From: a virus
Virus record (IMG/VR): IMGVR_UViG_3300025781_000013
Span: 1-53,748 of that record
DNA length: 53,748 bases
Reading direction: 5' to 3' (one strand)
The notes below the pieces were generated by a model, which worked only from the letters and a program-made list of their open reading frames with translations, ran no database searches and was not told where the DNA came from. The first letter of the stretch is position 1. Each line of letters begins with the position of its first letter. This document shows, piece by piece, positions 13,401 to 20,822 of this stretch. The position numbers and the translations under genes were made by a program.

Positions 13401-16400
13401 TGTTGGCGCCCCCAATGGCAATGTGTACGAAGCCATGTCGTTCGATGCAGGAAAAACCATATTTGACGAACACAGCACTCGAGTCAGTAATCCTGTAAGC
13501 AACTCCGGAGTGGCTTACACATTTGATTATTTGCCCAGTGCCAATACTTCAGTTACCAACCCAGGACAGATGGTATTTGGTCAGCAGATTTATCAGAGTG
13601 GTACTCAGAGCGGCGACCAGTTTGGAACAGCAGTCAACTATGTTAACGGGCGCCTGATTGTGGGTGCACCAGGGCAGGATCTTGGAGTTAGCAACAATTC
13701 CAATTACGGCAGCATATCAATCTATGACAATCCGACCAATGCCCCCAGCTGGAAAATTGCTTATTACCAACAGCCTGCAGTCAATATTGAACTCATGAAT
13801 TCGGTCTACAGCTTTGACAAACTGTTGAACAGCACACAAACCTATTTTGATTTTATTGACCCTTTGCAGGGCAAGATACTGGGCGTGGCAGCAAGAAACA
13901 TAGACTATATTGGTGCTGTGGACCCAGCCAATTACAACACCGGCACCATACACAACAACGGCACTGCCTGGTATTCAGGACATGTGGGAGAAATTTGGTG
14001 GGACACTGACACTGTGAGATTTGTCAATCCCAACCAGGACGATATAACCTATGCCAGTCGCCAATGGGCACAGATATTTCCTGGAAGCCGAGTGGACATT
14101 TATCAGTGGATAGAAAGCTCGGTGCCTCCGGCCAGTTATACAGGAACAGGTCGTCCGTTGAGCAACACCAGTTACACCACATCATCGGTGTTGACCGCCA
14201 ATGGTGTGTTGGCCAACTACTATTACTACTGGGTACGTGGGATCACATCAATCGATTCGGCCAACGGCAAAGATCTCAGTGCGTCAGCCATTGCCAGCTA
14301 TATAGCCAATCCAATTGGTAGTGGCATACCGTATCTGGCACCACTCACGGCCAACACAGTGGCCTTGTACAATGCTAGCGGGCTGATCAGTGCGCAAGAC
14401 ACCATACTGCATGTGGAATACGAGCGCCAGACTCCTGGAGCCGGAATCAACATACATACCGAATACGAATTTATTGCCGACGGCAAGGCCTCCAGTTTTG
14501 TAAATGATTCCATCTACAACAAATTGGTAGACAGCTTGTGCGGACAGAATACCTCGGGTGCCCTGGTGCCCGATCCATTGCTGAGCCCGGGCATGCAGTA
14601 CGGAGTGCGATACAGTCCAAGACAAGGCATGTTTATCGACAGATATACGGCTTTAAAAAATTATCTAGAACGTGCCAATGCTATCCTGGCTCAGTACCCT
14701 ATTACTGAAACCAGAAGCTTTGCTTTGCTCAACAGCAGTGAGCCAACTCCCGGTCAGTTGATTGGCACTGCGTCGGTTGCTTCTATCGCAGGAACAATAT
14801 TGACTGTGTCAGGCACAGTCACAGGCACATTTGCGATCGGTCAGACCTTGACTGGTACAGGTATTCCAGCATCAGTTGTTATAACCGGTTATGTTACCGG
14901 AACAGGTGGAGCAGGAACTTATAACATCAGCACCGGTCTTTCGATATCTGCACAGGCTATAACAGCCACAGCCGGTTACAATTTTGTTGTGCCCAATATC
15001 ACAGTGCTGGGCTACCAAAATCTCAATCAAGTTCCGACGGGCTATCTATATCTGGTGCTGTCAGACAGCACCGAAGGCGGAAGATGGACTGTTTATGAAG
15101 TGATCAGCAACGCCGGTACTGGTGCACTGCAACTGAACCGCATACAAAATTTTGATACTCCGCTGTATTGGCACTATATCAACTGGTATCAACCTGGTTA
15201 CAACAGCACAGTACAGCCAGTGGCCCAGGTGGCCAACTATGCTGATCTGGCTACCTTGAGTCTGGCCACAGCACCAATCGGCAGCAGCGTACAGGTCAAT
15301 GCCAACGGTCAAGGCTTGTACGAAATTTACTTGCGGTCAGATCTTGGATGGACACGAGTGGGTCTGGAAAACGGCACTATTGCATTTGATGAGGTGTTGT
15401 GGAACTACAGTCTGGGTCCGTATGGATTTGGTGCAGATGTGTTTGATGCGCAGTTTTTTGATCAGGCACCAGTCACAGAAACACGACAAATTATCAACGC
15501 CATCAACCTACAACTGTTTGTGGATGATCTTTTGATATATCGCAACGAATTGCTCATGCTGATGTTCAAATATGTGTATAGCGAGTTTGGCAGTCCAGAC
15601 TGGTTGGTCAAGAGCAGTTTTATCATCACGGATCATAACCTGCAACCTTTGTTGCCGTATCAGTTGTACGAAAAAGATGATCAAACCTTTGTGGAAGATT
15701 ACATCAACGAAGTCAAACCGTTCCATGTGCAAAATCTGGCCTTTAATCTAATCTACGATGGCCAGGATGTGTACAATGGCCAACTGACCGACTTTGATGT
15801 ACCGGCCCATTGGGACAGTGCGTTGCAAGTACCGCAGTTTGTGAGTCCGGTCCTGACTCCGTATACCGCAGCTGGTAGCACGATAGAATCCTTTGCCAGT
15901 GATGCGTCGGCCAATGCAGCCATATGGAGTGAGCCACCTTGGCAACCGTGGTTTACCAATCATGCACTCAGCATTACCGGTGCCAGCATGTCCGCGTCTG
16001 GTACCGGATACACAGTGGTTCCGGTCGTGACCTTCGGCACACCATGGACAGCCAATACCGTATACACCGTCGGGCAACAGATTTACTATGTGAATGGGTC
16101 AACCAACAATCTTTATTTGGTCACAGTTTCTGGAACTTCAGGAGAAACTCCACCGGTGTTTGTGTCGGGGTCTGCGGTCAACGGAACAGCCACCTTGGTC
16201 TGGAGTGGCAACGGTGCCATGGGCTATGCTACCTTGGGAACAAACGGGACTGTGGCCAGTGTCACTGTGACTGATCCTGGATCGGGTTATACAACCACGG
16301 CCACTATCACGTTGACCGGTGGCAACGGAACCGGAGCCCGTGCCACTCCAATCATGTCCAATGCCATGGCCAGACAGTTCAGCGTGCGCATGCGGTTTGA

Positions 16401-17712
16401 TCGATATCAATATGCATCTGACATAACAGAATGGCAGGCCGGAATCACGTACCCAGCTGGCGCCCAGGTGCGCTGGTTCAATCGTGTATGGTCAGCCAAC
16501 TACTCAGTCAACACCGCAACTTTTAATGTGGATCAGTGGAGTCTGGTGGATATTACGACGCTGAGCGGAGTCGATCGCACCATGGGTTATTACACGCCTA
16601 CACCCAACATGCCCGGTCTCAGCTTGCCGCTCTTGATCAACGGAGTCACATATCCTGGAGTACAAGTGTCTGCACCGGCCTTTGATCAAGATGCAGGATT
16701 TGATCTAGGCGGGTACAGTTTCAATCCATTTGACAATATATTTTACAGTCTTGAAGGCACGCCGACCTATGATCCAAGTATCCTAGATGCGGCCTATTCC
16801 AGCTCGTATGTGGATCCATATCTGGGATTGAGACCCACTGATATCAACATAGCAGGCGGCGGCTACATTGATCAATACAGCAGCTATGCACCCGAAGAAC
16901 TGGTTCCGGGCAGCGAATTTGATACCATGGATTTCCGTGTGATCACCAATGATGGCAGTCCTGAATTCCGTATTTTTCAAGACATGCGTGGATTCCAGTT
17001 GACCTATGCCATAACAGGCCCAACCACAACTACTGTGGCACAAGCCGTGGCCACAACCGATGATATCATACACGTGGTCAATGCCGAAGCCTTGTTTGTG
17101 CCGGATCTGGCCACCAATCAATGGGGCGTGATCACTATTGATGCTGAACGCATCATGTATCGCAATATTGATTTGACAGCCAACACAGTAAGTGGTCTTA
17201 TCAGAGGCACTGCCGGAACGGCTGTTACTGCTCATGCTATCGGATCCACAGTGCGTGACATGAGCAGTAACAATTTATACGGTCAACGATACCAAAACTA
17301 CGTGGTCAGTGACACAGTCACAGCAGATGGATCCAGCACAACATTTGTGGCACCCAGCATTGTGCTGAGCACAACTGATATAACCTGGGTCATTGCCAAC
17401 AGCTACGACACCGGAGTCATAGTAGAAACTCCAGGAACTTTTAGTTCATCCCCATACGATACTACACCATTTGACGGAGGACAGTTTTATCGTGCCAAAC
17501 AGGCAGTACCGGCCGGAACCGATATTACCGACACAGACTATTGGCAACCGCTTGTCGCTGCTGTAGAAGTATATGTGGGCGGATTGCGTGTATCTCCTGA
17601 ATTTTACACAGTCACAGCCTCTACTCCGGTATCGATCACACTGACTGCAACGCCACCTGCTGGACAAGATGTAACCATACTGGTGCGCAGAGGGACCTGG
17701 GTTGATTTCTAG
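4477..17712 (+). CDS. Giant mosaic virion protein (baseplate/tail-fibre associated, 4411 aa)
   Basis: It starts at an ATGA overlap with gp6, the position of gp7 in T4. I recognise it as the giant structural protein that follows gp6 in marine T4-like phages, with landmark segments EYYTWDPFVDFDKF and YYWLPNGPDAV (about 120-150) and VDPYLGLRP (about 4112). Visible modules: a cupredoxin-like beta region (about 219-305); several strands of the VxLNGxxLxxGxDYT type; four CBM5/12-like W-Y-G-V-Y motifs starting near 1848, 2778, 3857 and 3986; seven FG-GAP-like motifs (F at 2258, 2315, 2370, 2560, 2691, 2961, 3049); and a Gly/Thr-rich insert (about 3425-3500). FG-GAP repeats form integrin-type beta-propellers, and CBM5/12-like motifs often bind polysaccharide, so glycan recognition at the baseplate periphery is a reasonable inference. 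No signal peptide or membrane segment is seen. I cannot say whether it is proteolytically processed. Confidence 0.85.
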   Translation: MMTIPSAQFSTADLLPEVFQTPINRQFLAATLDQLTQEPAFAKRQGFIGQRIGPGVNANDQYVIEPTATRNQYQLEPGVVQVNPADTAQVVDAITYPGMNDALAVQGAVVANSSSLYTSEYYTWDPFVDFDKFINYSEYYWLPNGPDAVTVNATGIPTYENFTVTRNDGFYTFSGIAGNNPTLTLARNGTYNFLVAQNNQATIQFRVTNNGTTAWVIDYDSNPTLTLTRGNTYTFDLSLSAPLPFYIKTEASYGSINLYNSGVSNNGAVSGLITFTVPQDAPDTLYYCNSTEFNLRGTFDIVDAVAGTGPGFWIQTDPGINGVVASTPNISSRDVYGVVNNGVDLGTVTFNTPATTAQNFYYNLPYIGSLPNQPTGTVDLVTTLLFDQINGIALTDFLATNPAGIDGVTNIVGRTLVFNAVNTTDTDLYVVWLVSETGGIIQLINVLSINNLSQFGVLFGATYASTRWYKNASGLLVQMPLLTATRDLLYYQDGTDPTMFGVIELVDLTGTSVLDVGNILGRKTYTSPNGVTFTNGLKVLFTGTTVPAGYQNNEYYVQGVGTAIQLLPVTDFVTPETYLSGLPLYPDYLTSSRDSLDLNPWCRSNRWFHVDVIQQTGSYNRTNVVLDQTLRAKRPILEFRGGTRLFGFGTQGIAPVDIIDFSQTDALRTVEGSLGFATDGYQLVEGSTIIFAGDQDIAVRRTVYQVTFITPDTVAPLIPEPIINLIPIATVLADQSTVCLAGTTLIGVTYYFDGANWILAQQKNSVNQPIRFDVYDLNGISFADQTTYPSSNFLGSYLTSYAVSNGTNDPYLGFPLTYLNLTNLGDIVFDNNLYADSFVYTTNNTGVTVPLSTGFVRQYQTRVAFDLEIGWQTAVSKSQVRQQFGFTYAGLPLQLDVAVSTSTVVPAVQIFVNSAFLEPYNSDTGTYNYSYTVASATTTITFASGVIAVGDTVELQVLSNQVSATGFYQVPINLENNPLNNNSSTFTLGTARNHYSTIAQNLINLEGPVIGANNTRDLGNLVPYGLQILQQSSPMTLAGFFLLSTEYNIFDSLVFNSREYIKFKNQLLNAVITNDFGTQTVPEILDSAVSLITAGDTSISPFYWSDMLPTGTRLASNSTTVTAITTNRFNTVQTYDFTTSNYLGLLVYLNGALLTRGVDYKTGVGTPTLTILVPLNTGDTVTINEYNPTYGNFVPNTPTKLGLYPKWTPRAYISPDYVQPTPVIQGHDGSITVAFGDIRDDILLEFEKRIYSNLKTDGNPVPLTIDEVLPGFFRTTDYTEAEITQILGEDFLSWAGYNKLDYTAQDYLANNAFTYNYSTAGNRINNQVLEQGAWRGIYRYFYDTITPNLTPWEMLGFTEQPVWWTNCYGLPPYTSGNLVLWGDLEQGLVADPVAPYIKSNFARPGLTQVIPVDGLGNLLPPVSSVVGLYNPNTFRKSWTVGDGGPVEASWWSSSSYPFAVMRLLALTRPAEFFSLFADRDLYRYSATMRQYLYNKRYRLNANELEIYGNGVSKASYIDWIVDYNQQMGVNSTDSLASDLANVDVRLCYRMAAWTDQQSLEISLEKSSPQSQNQSLLIPPESYHLLLYKDQPYSQSTYSSVVIEKVGNGWSVYGYSTYQAYFTILVSAVNGITQTISAGGATVQVPAQYSNQTARIPYGYVFTNRNMVVDFLLSYGQYLQTQGMSFTYIENGYVLDWRQMAQEFLYFSQQGWQTGTLINLNPAASQLSVSTPGAVVDSIVSYGPQNQLLDQNRQTFATRNLVIQRFGDSFVIQPDLSTGQAISYLNLKFTDYENMIVFDNVDIFGDVIYDPTTAERQNRLYLNAFNSTMWDGTLNARGFMLNQDNVLAWDPTQRYTKGDLVRYKNQYWQANGTVQPTAAFDYNSWFLSNWARIQKGLLANLANKADQLANTYNTQTANLNNSNDLLAYNLIGFTPRQYMANLGLDDVSQVNLYQQFIKTKGSLQATDLFTNVSLAKGSGTYKIYETWGVLIGTYGATANRSYFEINLNQALLPNNPSTVQIIQPGDISQANQTVLLSNLWSESYNIATTNILPTIYPTTQQTALPSAGYVNINDADITVYSLDDPSSIAANIGIIGTGTTVWVAHDNSYDWNIYRCAQVPGRLTQITDNLNGTSIAQFSSITNLKIGDLIIVRYFSTVVDGVYRVLGIRSPTQLIISYSFVNSNQTTLTGTGLAWHLQTMRVKQASDVSQLSYATDLVPGARAWVDNDGSGHWQVLEKQSPFAGVETVSSIIPQYNDLFGSAIAQSSNHYSLLVGSPNTAGGGTVETYRRVTTSTNAGTYVDNLILTLAAANTESFGSSLSWGNSNWAVAGAPASDAGRGYAVAIYQVPGSNDYELSQLLTAPTSTAAVAFGTAVVISADERWMYIGAPGRNLVYAYGLITVPTQSISYTTDLTTTSFVYNTAIQINSAYPDQLIVTLNNVQLTNGVDYTVTATSIVFPQAPSPGIQLLVTRRNKVILTGTGSDTYNLSTYLYTATSIDSFSIAVDGVYQRPYIDYTFSTQLTFLTVPASGSNIVITAGNYWQYMSAMPVGGLSLSADAAFGSAVTTSTDGRTVIVGSNSDSALDSQGNVVANAGSTYVFDRSVVRYLVTDVAQLTYAIPGAVTAPVAVLLNGTFLYNSAQYINGQFTLSGSNIVLNNSVVLNIGDSIEIETNQFQFMEKITASTPESGSQFGSAVQICSNDCSIYVGSPKYTSTLIQDGSVTRHVNQSRLYGATVSTVANPTLTPGTAIRVNNIEIAVPNSPNNTVAGLANAISPLPWSSTQTYYINDRVIYNSVCYISAQSSLAQQPSSNSMYWTSSFAVPNVQASLSNNLEFISDGTTQLYDIGTVYSAAGSNPVVYVNGVLQIASPAAGYTYSYIPATTSSPGQIAFVTAPAIYLPIVIVTGQLVLSVIDSAAAPTFNQLSVLPGIGYNGSAFAQLGFETFVYTQTLTSPDPVAYGAFGSAISINSNSLNVVVGAPNGNVYEAMSFDAGKTIFDEHSTRVSNPVSNSGVAYTFDYLPSANTSVTNPGQMVFGQQIYQSGTQSGDQFGTAVNYVNGRLIVGAPGQDLGVSNNSNYGSISIYDNPTNAPSWKIAYYQQPAVNIELMNSVYSFDKLLNSTQTYFDFIDPLQGKILGVAARNIDYIGAVDPANYNTGTIHNNGTAWYSGHVGEIWWDTDTVRFVNPNQDDITYASRQWAQIFPGSRVDIYQWIESSVPPASYTGTGRPLSNTSYTTSSVLTANGVLANYYYYWVRGITSIDSANGKDLSASAIASYIANPIGSGIPYLAPLTANTVALYNASGLISAQDTILHVEYERQTPGAGINIHTEYEFIADGKASSFVNDSIYNKLVDSLCGQNTSGALVPDPLLSPGMQYGVRYSPRQGMFIDRYTALKNYLERANAILAQYPITETRSFALLNSSEPTPGQLIGTASVASIAGTILTVSGTVTGTFAIGQTLTGTGIPASVVITGYVTGTGGAGTYNISTGLSISAQAITATAGYNFVVPNITVLGYQNLNQVPTGYLYLVLSDSTEGGRWTVYEVISNAGTGALQLNRIQNFDTPLYWHYINWYQPGYNSTVQPVAQVANYADLATLSLATAPIGSSVQVNANGQGLYEIYLRSDLGWTRVGLENGTIAFDEVLWNYSLGPYGFGADVFDAQFFDQAPVTETRQIINAINLQLFVDDLLIYRNELLMLMFKYVYSEFGSPDWLVKSSFIITDHNLQPLLPYQLYEKDDQTFVEDYINEVKPFHVQNLAFNLIYDGQDVYNGQLTDFDVPAHWDSALQVPQFVSPVLTPYTAAGSTIESFASDASANAAIWSEPPWQPWFTNHALSITGASMSASGTGYTVVPVVTFGTPWTANTVYTVGQQIYYVNGSTNNLYLVTVSGTSGETPPVFVSGSAVNGTATLVWSGNGAMGYATLGTNGTVASVTVTDPGSGYTTTATITLTGGNGTGARATPIMSNAMARQFSVRMRFDRYQYASDITEWQAGITYPAGAQVRWFNRVWSANYSVNTATFNVDQWSLVDITTLSGVDRTMGYYTPTPNMPGLSLPLLINGVTYPGVQVSAPAFDQDAGFDLGGYSFNPFDNIFYSLEGTPTYDPSILDAAYSSSYVDPYLGLRPTDINIAGGGYIDQYSSYAPEELVPGSEFDTMDFRVITNDGSPEFRIFQDMRGFQLTYAITGPTTTTVAQAVATTDDIIHVVNAEALFVPDLATNQWGVITIDAERIMYRNIDLTANTVSGLIRGTAGTAVTAHAIGSTVRDMSSNNLYGQRYQNYVVSDTVTADGSSTTFVAPSIVLSTTDITWVIANSYDTGVIVETPGTFSSSPYDTTPFDGGQFYRAKQAVPAGTDITDTDYWQPLVAAVEVYVGGLRVSPEFYTVTASTPVSITLTATPPAGQDVTILVRRGTWVDF

Positions 17713-17756
17713 ATCTAAAACTTAATCTACATGTAAAAACTCAAGGTAAATAAATC

Positions 17757-17903
17757 ATGACGGATAAAAAACCCACAACAAATAACAACGCCACACAGCC
17801 AAACCCTCGTCGTCCTGATGAATTGGGCAGTGTGTGGTTACAGGCGCATCTGCGTATCACGGATCCCAAAACTGGTCAAGTCATAGTGGAGAAATCAGCA
17901 TGA
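17757..17903 (+). CDS. Small 48-aa protein, truncated paralogue of the next gene's N-terminus
   Basis: ATG at 17757 is preceded by AAGG 10 nt upstream, and the stop overlaps the next start (ATGA at 17900-17903). The first 20 residues are polar (Lys/Thr/Asn/Pro). The last 17 residues, RITDPKTGQVIVEKSA, align with RIHDPHTGEVLVDKRNA at residues 16-32 of the following protein. The alignment stops where this gene ends, so it looks like a duplicated N-terminal strand pair kept as a separate gene. Function is unknown. Its position between the giant structural gene and the fibre genes suggests a small virion or assembly protein. Confidence 0.7.
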   Translation: MTDKKPTTNNNATQPNPRRPDELGSVWLQAHLRITDPKTGQVIVEKSA

Positions 17904-18508
17904 TTATCACTCCCGGACTAGCACAGGTACAGGGGTTTGTGCGTATACACGATCCACATACCGGAGAAGTATTGGTAGACAAACGCAATGCTATCAATTA
18001 TGAAAATATCAGTACTTGTATGGCCAACACCCTTAGCAACGGTCCAAATGGATTCATTTATGAAATGGCATTCGGTAATGGCGGTAGCGCAGTTGATCTG
18101 ACCGGTGTGATCACTTATCTTCCACCCAACACCACTGGTGTCAATGCCAGCCTGTACAATCAAACCTATGCCAAGGTAGTAGATCAGTACAGTGCAACCA
18201 ATCTGGATCCAGCCAACAACAAAATGACTGTGGTACACACATCGGGGCAGGTTTACACTGATATCATAGTGACCTGTTTGCTGGATTACGGTGAGCCAGC
18301 CGGACAGCAGGCCTTTGACAACAGTACCAATTTCAATGGCGAATATGTGTTTGACGAACTGGGGTTGAAATGTTGGAACGGTAGCAGCACTGATCTGCTG
18401 TTGATCACGCATGTTATTTTCCATCCTGTGCAGAAAAGTCTCAACCGCCAGATACAGATCGATTATACCCTGCGTATCCAGACCTTGACTAATCTCAGTG
18501 CGGTATAA
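17900..18508 (+). CDS. Conserved phage structural-type protein (202 aa)
   Basis: An in-frame extension upstream to 17834 exists, but ATG 17900 is preferred because it overlaps the preceding stop (ATGA) and fits the family-like start MIITPGLAQVQG. The protein is beta-rich, begins with a strand pair containing DPHTGEVLVDK, has a central NGFIYEMAFGNGG turn, and ends with YTLRIQTLTNLSAV. It resembles proteins found between baseplate and tail-fibre genes of marine T4-like phages and may sit near the baseplate periphery (the T4 gp8-gp9 region), but no specific T4 counterpart can be assigned. Its stop codon lies inside the late promoter of the next gene. Confidence 0.75.
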   Translation: MIITPGLAQVQGFVRIHDPHTGEVLVDKRNAINYENISTCMANTLSNGPNGFIYEMAFGNGGSAVDLTGVITYLPPNTTGVNASLYNQTYAKVVDQYSATNLDPANNKMTVVHTSGQVYTDIIVTCLLDYGEPAGQQAFDNSTNFNGEYVFDELGLKCWNGSSTDLLLITHVIFHPVQKSLNRQIQIDYTLRIQTLTNLSAV

Positions 18509-18511
18509 ATA
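18504..18511 (+). promoter_or_regulatory. T4-type late promoter (perfect TATAAATA)
   Basis: TATAAATACAG matches the T4 late consensus at all 8 core positions. It overlaps the stop codon of the preceding gene (18506-18508) and lies 32 nt upstream of the fibre gene ATG at 18544. This leaves room for a short leader with an AGGA ribosome-binding site. Confidence 0.85.
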
Positions 18512-18543
18512 CAGTGCAAAATAAAAGATAGGAATAACGCATA

Positions 18544-19779
18544 ATGTCATACACCATAACTCTAACAGACGGCGCAGTTTTTGCCACCGTGGCAGATGGC
18601 ACCATCAACACTGCCAGCTCAATGACTTTGGTTGGTAAAAATTATGCCGGTTATGGACAATTTTTAGATAACAATTTCATGCGTTTGTTGGAAAGTGCGT
18701 CGAATTCGACTGCTCCAGTAGCGCCAATTACTGGTCAGTTATGGTGGAACAACACACCCAATGCTGGTGTGCTTTCGATCTACATGGGATCAGCCTGGAA
18801 AACCCTGGCTGCACTGGTAGTCAGCAGCGCAACTCCTAGCACCAGTACCTACAGCAACACCGGCGACATGTGGTACGACACTGTGAACCAACAGGTCAAT
18901 ATCTGGACCGGTAGCAAATGGTTGTTGATTGGACCGCAATTTACGTCCGGCACCGGAGTCACCGGCGCATTTGCCAATGTTATAACTGACAGCAATTCTA
19001 TAAGCCACAAGGTCATTGAACTCACGGTCAACAGCACCGTGGTTGGCATTATCAGCGAAGACAGCACTTTTACTCCACAGACTCTTATCACAGGATTTGC
19101 CAACGTGAATCCAGGACTGCAATTGGCCAACACAGTGAATGGTGTGGGCGGTGTCAGTGTGCCATCATTTTGGGGACAGGGCAATTCTGGAGTCAGCGTG
19201 ACTGGCAATATCTCGGGTGCCTACATATTTGGTAACGGAAGCACATTGAGTGGAATAACCACCAGTTTGCCGACCTATACCGGCAATCTGCAGGTCGGCA
19301 ACATAACAAATGCCAACGGCAACGGTGTGGGCAATATCGGAAACAGTGGTGCATATTTCAATACTATATTTGCTCGTGCCACCAGCGCACAATACGCTGA
19401 CGTGGCCGAACGATTTGCAACCGATACCGAATACGAAGCCGGAACAGTGGTTGAATTGGGAGGCACAGCCGAAATTACCAAATCTGTTCAAGAATTAAGC
19501 GAAACTGTGTTTGGGGTCATAAGTACCCAAGCAGCTTATTTGATGAACAGTGGCGCTGGCACAGATGCCACTCATCCACCGGTTGCAATAACCGGTCGAG
19601 TTCCTGTAAAATGTACAGGAACAGTGACCAAAGGTGATAGGCTGGTCAGTGCCGGCAACGGTATAGCCAGAGCAGCTCAACCGGGTGAGGCCACAGCGTT
19701 TAATGCCATAGGGCGTGCGCTGGAAGACAAAACAGATCCAGGTCTGGGTATGGTTGAAGCCATAGTCATGATCAAATAA
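18544..19779 (+). CDS. Tail fibre-like protein (411 aa)
   Basis: The N-terminus (about 30-85) has the fibre signature seen in T4-like marine phages: LVGKNYAGYGQFLDNNFMRL, then APITGQLWWNNT and GSAWK. A second copy of the W-window motif follows (GDMWYDT and WTGSKW, about 108-128). The middle is Gly/Asn/Ser-rich beta structure. The C-terminal part starts ADVAERFATDTEYEAGTVVE and continues with GVISTQAAYLMNS. It resembles the C-terminal assembly or auto-cleavage domains of phage appendages (Peptidase_G2/IMC-like), though I cannot identify the catalytic residues. The role is probably receptor contact. It is transcribed from its own late promoter and followed 18 bp later by another fibre-like gene. 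Confidence 0.85.
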   Translation: MSYTITLTDGAVFATVADGTINTASSMTLVGKNYAGYGQFLDNNFMRLLESASNSTAPVAPITGQLWWNNTPNAGVLSIYMGSAWKTLAALVVSSATPSTSTYSNTGDMWYDTVNQQVNIWTGSKWLLIGPQFTSGTGVTGAFANVITDSNSISHKVIELTVNSTVVGIISEDSTFTPQTLITGFANVNPGLQLANTVNGVGGVSVPSFWGQGNSGVSVTGNISGAYIFGNGSTLSGITTSLPTYTGNLQVGNITNANGNGVGNIGNSGAYFNTIFARATSAQYADVAERFATDTEYEAGTVVELGGTAEITKSVQELSETVFGVISTQAAYLMNSGAGTDATHPPVAITGRVPVKCTGTVTKGDRLVSAGNGIARAAQPGEATAFNAIGRALEDKTDPGLGMVEAIVMIK

Positions 19780-19797
19780 ATTTAGGAACAACAGAAA

Positions 19798-20763
19798 ATG
19801 ACATACAGCACCGGCAACCTAATAGCAGCAACCGATTACAATACTTTTACCTCGGGTATCAACACTCCGTGGAATACCTACTACGGTCAGACTGCATTGG
19901 GCACAGTGGCCACAGGTGGCACAGTGACCGCGGTGCAATGGGACAGTGTGGTCAATACCATAGCCAGTCTGGGCAATCATCAGCCGACCACGATCACGTC
20001 GAGATCAGCCCCCACAGCAGGTACTACTATCGCAGCCTTGGCCAACGTGCAAACTGACATTACCAATACAAGCAACAACTATCTCAACGCTTACGCAGTA
20101 GGCAGCCAATACACAGCTTGGACTGGGACCAGCAGCAAAACAGCTGCCACCGGATCTGGTAGTGCGGCCTGGAACATAACTTTTACTCACACCATGACTT
20201 TTGCCAGCACAGCGGCCATGGGGTATTTCTTTTATGCCGGTGGCTACGTACAACTGCAATTTGGTAAAAGCAGCACAGGCACAGTGGCCGATACTGAATG
20301 GAACACGTTTATTGGAGCCAACGGCGCTGGTGGTGTAGTGGCTGGCAAAGTCATATTCACCAGTTCCAGTACCAGCAAAACCATTGCTTCGGTAGCATAT
20401 ACTGGTACCAACAAGACCGGCGGAACAGGGACACCTAGTGTGTTAGCTACCGGTATCGGGTTCGCTCAACTCACTGGATCAGCACAGACTATTTACACAC
20501 AGTATGACACCGGCACAGCTTACAGCGGTAACTATGTGACCATAACAGCCTATACCAGTGGATCCACCATAATCTTTACCACAACCTGGCATGACAACGG
20601 TGATACCAATCCGGGGTCAACTGCGCAGATTTCGGGTGGTACAGCCACTTCGGGAACCACGTTCGGTACTGCACCGACCACGATCTTGACCTATTATCCA
20701 CCAGAAACCACGTACTTGACCAACTCGTGGGGAACTCCCACAGTGGCCGCTACCACAGCCTAA
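19798..20763 (+). CDS. Tail fibre or adhesin-like protein (321 aa)
   Basis: A Thr/Ser/Gly/Ala-rich, beta-predicted protein with no cysteine-rich or enzymatic motif. The N-terminus has a repeated pattern seen in phage fibre-associated proteins: ATDYNTFTSGINTPW, then GGTVTAVQWDSVVNTIASLGNHQ. The rest is Thr-rich strands with aromatic positions, ending in a TILTYYPPETTYL segment. It is the last gene before a sigma70-type promoter and the change from virion genes to the modification island. An accessory fibre or adhesin is the best guess. The exact partner is not visible. Confidence 0.65.
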   Translation: MTYSTGNLIAATDYNTFTSGINTPWNTYYGQTALGTVATGGTVTAVQWDSVVNTIASLGNHQPTTITSRSAPTAGTTIAALANVQTDITNTSNNYLNAYAVGSQYTAWTGTSSKTAATGSGSAAWNITFTHTMTFASTAAMGYFFYAGGYVQLQFGKSSTGTVADTEWNTFIGANGAGGVVAGKVIFTSSSTSKTIASVAYTGTNKTGGTGTPSVLATGIGFAQLTGSAQTIYTQYDTGTAYSGNYVTITAYTSGSTIIFTTTWHDNGDTNPGSTAQISGGTATSGTTFGTAPTTILTYYPPETTYLTNSWGTPTVAATTA

Positions 20764-20787
20764 CAGGGTCAAAATAGCCAATATTGC

Positions 20788-20816
20788 TTGGCAAATACAA
20801 TCATGTAGTGTATAAT
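20788..20816 (+). promoter_or_regulatory. Sigma70-type promoter TTGGCA-N17-TATAAT
   Basis: -35 TTGGCA at 20788-20793, a 17-nt spacer, and a perfect -10 TATAAT at 20811-20816. Only 6 nt separate the -10 from the ATG at 20823, so the expected start of transcription falls on the A of the start codon. The -35 also forms one arm of a 5-bp inverted repeat (GCCAA 20777-20781 with TTGGC 20788-20792). It heads the whole island. Confidence 0.8.
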
Positions 20817-20822
20817 ACATGT

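Noticed and set aside
17745-17755. GGTAAATAAATC before the 48-aa gene as a late promoter
   Set aside because: Does not match NATAAATA and is too close to the ATG; AAGG there is more likely part of the ribosome-binding site.
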